A DNA stretch of 64,000 nt from Neomoorella thermoacetica (lineage in GTDB: Bacteria > Bacillota > DSM-521 > Neomoorellales > Neomoorellaceae), in NCBI RefSeq assembly GCF_001875325.1, contig NZ_MDDC01000003.1:62001-126000 (forward strand), written 5' to 3'. A program made the position numbers and the translations under genes. This document shows, piece after piece, positions 59,189 to 64,000 of the stretch. Under the pieces are notes generated by a model. It did no database searches. It had not been told where the DNA came from and saw nothing but the letters and a program-made list of their open reading frames with translations. Each line of letters opens with the position of its first letter. Position 1 is the first letter of the stretch.

Positions 59189-59373
59189 TTTCCGCCCTGG
59201 CCATGGTCCCCTTCAGCATCAACGGCCTGGGCCTGCGGGAGTGGAGTTATATAACCCTTTTTGCCCCCTTCGGCGTCGGGGCGGCTCCGAGCCTAGCTGT
59301 TTCCCTGATTTTTTTCCTGGTAGTGATGGCTGTCAGTTTGGCGGGGGGCGTCCTTTATGTCCTGGAAAAATAG
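59170..59373 (+). pseudogene. C-terminal remnant of a UPF0104/LPG-synthase-type flippase
   Basis: The frame reads GLVVPLISALAMVPFSINGL, then GLREWSYITLFAPFGVGAAP, then a hydrophobic span SLIFFLVVMAVSLAGGVLYV. This is the final 60 or so residues of a UPF0104 (LPG_synthase_TM) membrane protein, which normally has about 300. It starts inside the 3' end of the truncated lipoprotein gene, in another frame, and has no start of its own. It is evidence of a deletion that removed the rest of both genes. Confidence 0.8.
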
Positions 59374-59743
59374 GCTCCAGTGGGGCCTGGCCTGGACGGC
59401 TCCTGGTTTTACTTCCGGACTGGCCGCCGTGCTGTTCCTCAGCCGCTGGACCTGGTTGGAGATGCGCTGGCATAGCGGCCGGGCCTGGTGGGCGATTACT
59501 GTCGCCTTCATTATTTTCGGCCTGCTTTACGGTAAAGGTCCCCGGTGGCGGTGGACCCTCCTGGCCGATGGCCTCCTGCTCCTGGCCTTATGGCTGACCT
59601 GCCACCGGGGTGGACTTGGCGTCCTACCTGCAGCCCTGTTCCGGGAAGGCCTGGGATGGGATTCCCTGTCCCTGGCAGTTTCCGGCCGGGCCATTGTTTT
59701 GGATGGCTGGTCACCCATCTCTTATTGCTGGTCGGGGCGGTGA
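59357..59743 (+). CDS. small multi-span membrane protein of unknown function
   Basis: A 128-residue protein that overlaps the end of the flippase remnant and starts at ATG 59357, GGGGGGC upstream. Four hydrophobic stretches are visible: GFTSGLAAVLFLSRW, WAITVAFIIFGLLYG, LLADGLLLLALWLT and LGVLPAALF. Two arginine-rich turns lie between. The last 20 residues look out of register with another frame, so a frameshift could have changed the C-terminus. No family is recognised. The start-stop overlap shows that it originally followed the flippase in one operon. Confidence 0.5.
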   Translation: MSWKNRLQWGLAWTAPGFTSGLAAVLFLSRWTWLEMRWHSGRAWWAITVAFIIFGLLYGKGPRWRWTLLADGLLLLALWLTCHRGGLGVLPAALFREGLGWDSLSLAVSGRAIVLDGWSPISYCWSGR

Positions 59744-59966
59744 CCGGGAACCCGGAACGGCCGGGACCGGGAAGGAAGGAGAAAGATATCTAGCAGGTGG
59801 GGAGTCTTATGCTGGTTTTACAGGCATCAAGGTTAGCCGCTGAGGCCATGGCCAGGTGATTTGCAAGCAAAGGCCCCTGTGGGAAGGGTGGGCAAGAAGG
59901 CGTGCCGGGATTTGACCGCCAGGACGGCGACCCTGATGGTGGAGATCTGGGGGGAAACGGTCAACA
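59744..59966 (+). other. intergenic region, no gene seen
   Basis: A 223-bp stretch between the small membrane protein and the glycosyltransferase. A short open frame ends in the residues RTATLMVEIWGETVNSARKN just before the next gene's start, with no family I recognise and no clear ribosome site. Confidence 0.4.
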
Positions 59967-60641
59967 GTGCCAGGAAGAATTAGTGTGATTATCCCGACCC
60001 TCAAAGAGGAGGGCTATATAGGTGACCTGTTGAGGAAACTGGTGCAGGTACCTGACCTGGAGATTATCGTCAGCGACGGCGGGAGCAGGGACCGGACTCT
60101 GGCCATCTGCCGTTCCCTGGGGATTAGGACCGTCAGCGGCCCGGCGGGCCGGGGCCGGCAACTGAATGCCGGCGCCGGGGCGGCGACGGGCGATATTTTC
60201 TTCTTCCTCCACGCCGACTCCTGCCCGGAGGAGCGGGTTTTCCCGGAGATCCGGCAGGCAGTAGCGGAAGGTAGCAACTGGGGCTGCTGTTCCCTTGTTT
60301 TTAGCGAGAACACCCTGTTTTACAGGCTGGTGGCAGCCGCCTCCCGTAGCCGGGCGCGGTTTACTTCCACCTGTTACGGGGATCAGGGAATCTTTTGCAC
60401 CCGGGAATTGTTTAACCGTGTGGGAGGGTTCCCGGAATTTCCCTTCCTGGAGGACCTGGCCTTTTCGCACCGGCTGCGGCGCCAGGAAAAGGCCAGGATC
60501 GTCACCAGCACCCGGCGTTTCCGGCAGTACGGCCCGGGGCGCACCCTCTTCAAAATGCAACTGGTAAAGCTGTTCTTCATCCTGGGGGTACCCCCGGCCA
60601 GGCTCCTCGGTTTTTATCAAGGGGTAAAGAAGGTGGATTGA
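59967..60641 (+). CDS. GT2 glycosyltransferase, TIGR04283 family
   Basis: A GT-A glycosyltransferase of 224 residues of the TIGR04283 kind. It begins with RISVIIPTLKEEGYIGDLL, followed by EIIVSDGGSRDRT (nucleotide-binding Asp), AGRGRQLNAGA and FFFLHADS, the DxD equivalent. The C-terminal half includes TCYGDQGIFC. Start is GTG at 59967. It is coupled through a TGATG overlap to the TIGR04282 gene. These two families were first named from arsenosugar gene clusters, but they also occur in many organisms without arsenosugars, and no arsS-type gene is in this window. Confidence 0.9.
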   Translation: MPGRISVIIPTLKEEGYIGDLLRKLVQVPDLEIIVSDGGSRDRTLAICRSLGIRTVSGPAGRGRQLNAGAGAATGDIFFFLHADSCPEERVFPEIRQAVAEGSNWGCCSLVFSENTLFYRLVAAASRSRARFTSTCYGDQGIFCTRELFNRVGGFPEFPFLEDLAFSHRLRRQEKARIVTSTRRFRQYGPGRTLFKMQLVKLFFILGVPPARLLGFYQGVKKVD

Positions 60642-61348
60642 TGCCAGCCGCCCTGGTGATTTTCAGCAGGGTTCCCCTGCCCAGCCGGACTAAAAGCCGC
60701 CTACAAAGCCGTCTTTCTCCCGCAGAGGCTGCCCTCTTTCACCGGGCCTGCTTGACCGACCTGTATCGCCTGGCGATGAGCGCCTCCATAAAGGCTTTCC
60801 TGTACGTCGCCGGGGGAGATAAGGGAGAATTTACCCGGGAGTTTCCGGCACCCCTTCCGCCGGGCTTTGAAGAACTGGGGGGCCTGTCCCTGGAGGGCCT
60901 GGAATTCAGGCTTCAGGGCGGCGGAGACCTGGGGGAAAGGATGTACCGGGCGGCCGCAGAGGTTTTGCCGTTTTATCGACCGGTCCTGTTAGTGGGTTCG
61001 GACCTGCCCGTGCTGACGCTGGAACTGTTGCGGGCCGCTCTGGCGGCCCTTTCAGGCCGGGAGGTAGTCATCGGGCCGGCCCTGGACGGGGGCTATTACC
61101 TCCTGGGACTGAAGGAGGCATACCCTGATCTCTTCCAGGGTATCGCCTGGGGGACCGGCCGGGTGCGGGAACAGACCCTGCGGGCCTCCCGGAGGAAGGG
61201 GTTACGCGTGGCCTTGTTGCCGGTTTTGCGGGATATCGATGGCTGGAATGATCTGGTGGCCTACCGGGAGTGGGGCCGCAACCGGCCGGAGGCGACCGGT
61301 CTGATCTCCTTTCGGCTGGCGGACTACCTGGTGGCGAAGTATAGTTAA
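60641..61348 (+). CDS. TIGR04282/DUF2064 nucleotidyltransferase-like protein
   Basis: A 235-residue protein with a nucleotidyltransferase-like fold: VIFSRVPLPSRTKSRLQSRL at the N-terminus, LVGSDLPVLTLELLRAAL in the middle, VVIGPALDGGYYLLGLKE, and DIDGWNDL. The ATG overlaps the stop of the GT2 gene (TGATG), so the preceding TTG three bases earlier is not needed. TIGR04282 proteins usually stand next to TIGR04283 proteins, and probably make or handle the activated sugar used by them. The pair is followed by a radical SAM gene and a TVP38 membrane protein. Confidence 0.9.
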   Translation: MPAALVIFSRVPLPSRTKSRLQSRLSPAEAALFHRACLTDLYRLAMSASIKAFLYVAGGDKGEFTREFPAPLPPGFEELGGLSLEGLEFRLQGGGDLGERMYRAAAEVLPFYRPVLLVGSDLPVLTLELLRAALAALSGREVVIGPALDGGYYLLGLKEAYPDLFQGIAWGTGRVREQTLRASRRKGLRVALLPVLRDIDGWNDLVAYREWGRNRPEATGLISFRLADYLVAKYS

Positions 61349-61371
61349 TATCCAGAATGGGGTTGAAGGAC

Positions 61372-62384
61372 ATGAACACGCTCGTTAAAGGAATAATCAC
61401 TAAAGCCCTGGATGGGGAGGAGATTGCGGCCGGGGAAATCAAAGAACTTTTTGGGTGCCCGTAATCTCGGAGGAAGCCTATGCCATTCAATACGCAGCCC
61501 GGAAGATGACGGAGGAAACCGCCGGGGGTAGGGCCGAGGTCCACGCCCAGGTGGGGATCAACGTCGCTCCCTGCCTCCAGAACTGCGTCTTCTGTTCCTT
61601 TGCGGCTCGCAATGCTATTTTCCGGCACTCTAAGGCCATGCCGCCGGAGGAGGTTATTGAGCGGTGCCTGGCCTTCGAAGGCCAGGGAGCCAACGCCATT
61701 TACCTGATGGCAACAGCCAATTTTCCCTTTGAGGAGTTCTTGCGCTTTGGCAGGCAGGTACGCGAGGCGCTGCAACCGGACACCGTCTTGATCGCCAACA
61801 TCGGGGATTTCGACGACGAAGGAGCGATTGCTCTGCGGAAAGCCGGCTTTAACGGCATCTACCACGCTATCCGCCTGGGGGAGGGAGCGGTGACGGGCAT
61901 CAAACCTGAGCGGCGGTTACAGACCGTCAGGGCGGCCCGGAGGGCAGGCCTGCTGGTGGGTACCTGCGTCGAACCGGTAGGGCCGGAACATACCCTGGAT
62001 GAGCTGGTAGAAAAAACCTTGCTGACCCGGGAGATGCGGCCGGTCTTCAGCGGCGCGGCCCGCCGTATTGCCATCCCGGGAACGGACCTGGCAGGGTTGG
62101 GGATGGTCAGCGAAGCCCGAATGGCTCTTATCCTGGCCGTGGTGCGCCTGGCCGTGGGCCGGGGGGTAAGTTTTAACTGCACCCATGAGCCCAATGACAT
62201 CGGCGCTATGGCCGGGGCCAACCTTTTCTGGGCGGAAAATGGCGCCAACCCCCGGGACCCGGAGGAAAAGACCGAGAATAACAGGGGTTATACAGTGGCA
62301 AAGTGCCGTGAGATCCTCCGGGAAGCGGGCTGGGAACTGGTCACGGGTCCTTCCCGGGCTTTTCAAACTGGTTGTTCAGGATAG
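61372..62384 (+). pseudogene. BioB/HydE-like radical SAM gene with a frameshift
   Basis: The full protein would be about 338 residues. It begins MNTLVKGIITKALDGEEI at ATG 61372 behind GAAGGA, but after KELFG the frame hits TAA. In the -1 frame the family sequence continues as VPVISEEAYAIQYAARKM and runs to 62384. The switch is within TTTTTGGGTG at 61449-61458. The radical SAM cluster CLQNCVFC is downstream of it. GTG at 61455 could start a shorter protein but has no ribosome site. So it is a frameshifted gene, an error in the assembly, or a site of frameshifting. The C-terminal half resembles a BATS domain. Substrate unknown. Confidence 0.82.
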
Positions 62385-62394
62385 GGGGGAAGAT

Positions 62395-63093
62395 ATGGAT
62401 AGGAGAAGTCGCAGGTTAATCCAGGCGGGAATACCGGCCGTCCTGGTTGGAGCCTATATCGTCATTGAACCGTTGCAGCTACTCATCAGGCGCCTCTTAC
62501 TATTATTTGCGACTGTTGATGTGGCAGCCATCAAGGCTTATATTTTATCCTTCGGCATCTGGGCACCGGTGATTTCTTTCCTGTTGATGGTTTTCCAGTC
62601 GGTGCTGGCACCCCTGCCGGCCTTTTTGATAACCTTTGCCAACGCCGCCCTCTTCGGTTGGGTAAAGGGAGCCGCCCTCTCCTGGTCCAGCGCCATGGCG
62701 GAAGCAGCACTCTGCTTTTATATCGCCAGGTTCTACGGGCGGGAAGTGGTGGAAAGGTTGACCAGTAAACTGGCCCTGGAAAGCGTTGATGACTTTTTCC
62801 ATAAATACGGCCAGTACGCCGTCCTTATTGCCCGCCTCCTGCCCTTTATTTCTTTTGATGTGGTCAGTTATGCAGCAGGTTTGACCTCCATGGGGTTCTG
62901 GCAATTCTTCCTGGCCACCGGCCTGGGCCAGCTCCCGGCTACCCTGGTCTATTCCTATGCCGGCGATTTGTTGGCGGGTAGCGTCAGGAACATCGTTTCC
63001 GGTCTCTTGCTCCTTTTTGCCGCTGGCGTGCTGGTCGCCCTCCTCAAGAGGATCTTTAAAGAGAAACGGGCGGGAGCGGGCGGATTGAACTGA
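62395..63093 (+). CDS. TVP38/TMEM64-family membrane protein
   Basis: A 232-residue DedA/SNARE-associated (TVP38) protein with six or so hydrophobic spans. FQSVLAPLPAFLITFANAALFG and YGRE-VVERL are family marks; ARLLPFISFDVVSYAAGLTSMGFWQFF carries the conserved Arg and Asp of these proteins. It starts at ATG 62395, 9 nt after GGGGGGA; an in-frame upstream start (62185) lies inside the radical SAM gene and is rejected. TVP38 proteins are thought to move lipids or act in ion homeostasis. It ends the four-gene set before a bidirectional terminator. Confidence 0.9.
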   Translation: MDRRSRRLIQAGIPAVLVGAYIVIEPLQLLIRRLLLLFATVDVAAIKAYILSFGIWAPVISFLLMVFQSVLAPLPAFLITFANAALFGWVKGAALSWSSAMAEAALCFYIARFYGREVVERLTSKLALESVDDFFHKYGQYAVLIARLLPFISFDVVSYAAGLTSMGFWQFFLATGLGQLPATLVYSYAGDLLAGSVRNIVSGLLLLFAAGVLVALLKRIFKEKRAGAGGLN

Positions 63094-63129
63094 TTGTAAC
63101 ATTATGGCTGATTTTTAGAGATATATATT

Positions 63130-63162
63130 ATAAAGCCGGGGCTAAGGGCCCCGGCTTTATAG
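63130..63162. terminator. bidirectional terminator between TVP38 and rubrerythrin-like genes
   Basis: ATAAAGCCGGGG (63130-63141) is complementary to CCCCGGCTTTAT (63149-63160) with a 7-nt loop, and A/T-rich flanks on both sides. Confidence 0.9.
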
Positions 63163-63190
63163 GTGATGTATACTATCCAATATATAAAGT

Positions 63191-63613
63191 TTATTTGAAG
63201 TAGCGATTGAGGAGTCCTTCCAGGGCCCGGGCGTGGCGGCCTTCGTCCCGGGAGGACTCGTCGAAGAAGTCGTGGGCGTGGTCGATGTTATTCTCCTTGG
63301 CCTTGACGGCGGCCTCCCGCTTGCCCTTATTTGCTCCCAGCTCGCCGGCCAGCATCTTCTCCAGGTTTTCCTTGGTGCTGGCGCTGATTTTGCCGTTTAG
63401 CTCGGCAAAGTGGGCGGCATGCTCGGCTTCCTCCCAGGCGATCTTCTCCAGGGTCAGGGCCACCTCGGGATAACCCTCCCGCAGGGCCTGGCGGGCCATG
63501 GCCAGGTAGAGCCCGACTTCCATAGTCTCACCTTTGAAATTAGCCTCAACGGCATCCTCTACTACTGTCCCTTTGGTTACACCTAGCTTGACATCATTGA
63601 CCAGTTCTGCCAT
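63191..63613 (-). CDS. rubrerythrin-type ferritin-like protein lacking rubredoxin
   Basis: A 140-residue ferritin-like four-helix protein. It resembles reverse rubrerythrin/NADH peroxidase of clostridia: [43 protein letters not shown] and [18 protein letters not shown]. These supply the Glu and His ligands of the di-iron site (EVG, EEAEH and DEGRH). The N-terminal rubredoxin part, usually with CxxC pairs, is absent; the protein has no cysteine. It probably reduces peroxide with electrons from another protein. A perfect consensus promoter with repeats just downstream suggests strong, regulated expression. ATG follows AAAGGGG. Confidence 0.92.
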   Translation of the reverse strand: MAELVNDVKLGVTKGTVVEDAVEANFKGETMEVGLYLAMARQALREGYPEVALTLEKIAWEEAEHAAHFAELNGKISASTKENLEKMLAGELGANKGKREAAVKAKENNIDHAHDFFDESSRDEGRHARALEGLLNRYFK

Positions 63614-63629
63614 TATGATAACCCCTTTC

Positions 63630-63661
63630 TGTAATAGTAATGGTTACTGTTAACGTTTACG
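63630..63661 (-). promoter_or_regulatory. operator-like repeats in the leader of the rubrerythrin-like gene
   Basis: Just downstream of the promoter, five 6-mers of the type GTAAAC, GTTAAC, AGTAAC, CATTAC and TATTAC lie head to tail on the minus strand. The pattern looks like a multi-copy operator for a repressor, possibly an oxygen or peroxide regulator. Confidence 0.45.
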
Positions 63662-63666
63662 GTCCC

Positions 63667-63695
63667 ATTATATATAATACCCCAACTCCTGTCAA
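63667..63695 (-). promoter_or_regulatory. perfect consensus sigma-A promoter of the rubrerythrin-like gene
   Basis: On the minus strand TTGACA (63690-63695), a 17-nt spacer and TATAAT (63667-63672): both hexamers match the consensus perfectly. Confidence 0.9.
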
Positions 63696-63831
63696 CCCTT
63701 TCAGGTAAAAAATCTATTCGGGAGAATAAATGTTAAAGCTGACTAATAGCAGCGATAAGTATTATGTATTTTACACTTTTTCCTTCCAGTGCTATCCTTG
63801 GCTTAAGATTGCATTGAAGGGGCTGAACAAA

Positions 63832-64000
63832 ATGTCTACAAGGAATCTAACAATGACTGAGGGGAACCAGGCTTTGGGCTTTATCCAGGGGGTGGGCCTG
63901 ACTGTAATTCTTACCCTGGTTGCCAGGCAGCTTGCCATGTTGCCAATTTTAAACATCATGGGCAGCATGGTTCTTGCTATCCTTCTGGGTGTTGCCTGGC
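63832..64000 (+). CDS. YeiH-family putative sulfate exporter (5' end only)
   Basis: A partial gene that runs off the window. ATG at 63832 follows GAAGGGG; another ATG occurs at 63853. The visible 56 residues begin MSTRNLTMTEGNQALGF, then two hydrophobic segments: GVGLTVILTLVARQLAMLP and MGSMVLAILLGVAW. The pattern agrees with the first spans of YeiH/UPF0324 proteins, annotated as putative sulfate exporters. Too little is visible to be certain; any large multi-span transporter could begin in this way. Confidence 0.6.
   Translation, partial: MSTRNLTMTEGNQALGFIQGVGLTVILTLVARQLAMLPILNIMGSMVLAILLGVAW

Noticed and set aside
61449-61458. Programmed -1 frameshift site in the radical SAM gene
   Set aside because: T TTT GGG does not allow re-pairing of both tRNAs in the -1 frame and no downstream stimulatory hairpin is evident; kept as frameshift of unknown cause.
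62185-62394. 70-codon N-terminal extension of the TVP38 protein
   Set aside because: It lies within the radical SAM coding region in another frame, and GGGGGGA precedes ATG 62395.
1-64000. CRISPR arrays, phage genes and complete insertion sequences
   Set aside because: No regularly spaced repeats, integrase, transposase or structural phage genes were seen in either strand.

Overview
The window reads as a piece of chromosome from a thermophilic, acetogenic member of the Clostridia, most probably Moorella or a close relative. I infer this from the GC-rich coding sequence with AT-rich promoters, strong GGAGG ribosome binding sites, and frequent GTG/TTG starts. The gene set fits too: a four-subunit 2-oxoacid:ferredoxin oxidoreductase, a two-subunit iron-sulfur L-serine dehydratase, ATP-type PEP carboxykinase, reverse-rubrerythrin-like protein, spore photoproduct lyase and GH57/GlgA polyglucan enzymes. 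No rRNA, phage, intact insertion sequence or CRISPR array is visible.

Layout. 1-2250 (minus): a class I aminotransferase cut by the window edge and a 2-hydroxyacid dehydrogenase. 2400-12000 (plus): a purine riboswitch followed by a BMP-type lipoprotein and its ABC transporter (nucleoside uptake), a YgfK-like flavin/Fe-S oxidoreductase and carbamate kinase, together suggesting purine salvage and breakdown. 12150-16300: L-serine dehydratase, then a decayed tract holding the 3' end of gcvPB, a HEPN/MNT pair and the 5' end of a lipoate ligase gene, then a NifV-like homocitrate (or Re-citrate) synthase. 16300-20900: starch-binding protein, glycogen synthase, galT and a GT4 glycosyltransferase. 20880-30600: MarC protein, a secreted YcdB/SLH protein, a DUF438/hemerythrin/PAS protein, an APC permease, a GT39-like membrane protein with a tiny partner, and a spore photoproduct lyase homologue. 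30800-38200: a nucleotidyltransferase/PMM-like fusion, the 2-oxoacid:ferredoxin oxidoreductase operon and a second APC permease.

38100-42900 (minus): trpS, a GGDEF remnant, and an ABC transporter of the TrpXYZ type whose leader carries a terminator. 42950-50150: superoxide dismutase, GH57 branching-type enzyme with a DUF4912 protein, CPBP protease, a TrmA/RlmD-family methyltransferase, a toroid-fold protein and a small CMD-family protein. 50160-58700: an ABC-F remnant, typA, pckA, nth, a ferredoxin-like protein, aconitase, DUF503, trmL and tRNA-Pro(CGG). 58800-64000: a truncated lipoprotein fused to a flippase remnant, a TIGR04283/TIGR04282/radical SAM/TVP38 cluster with a frameshifted radical SAM gene, a rubrerythrin-like gene behind a perfect consensus promoter, and the start of a YeiH-type exporter.

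The most notable features are not the ordinary enzymes. They are the purine riboswitch with an altered J2/3 residue feeding a gene whose Shine-Dalgarno is separated from the start by a hairpin; several structured or attenuated leaders before transporters; a phosphomannomutase-like domain that has lost its catalytic motifs; a spore photoproduct lyase homologue lacking the usual cysteine; and six pseudogene scars that record operon decay. All functions are read from sequence by eye; no database search was run.
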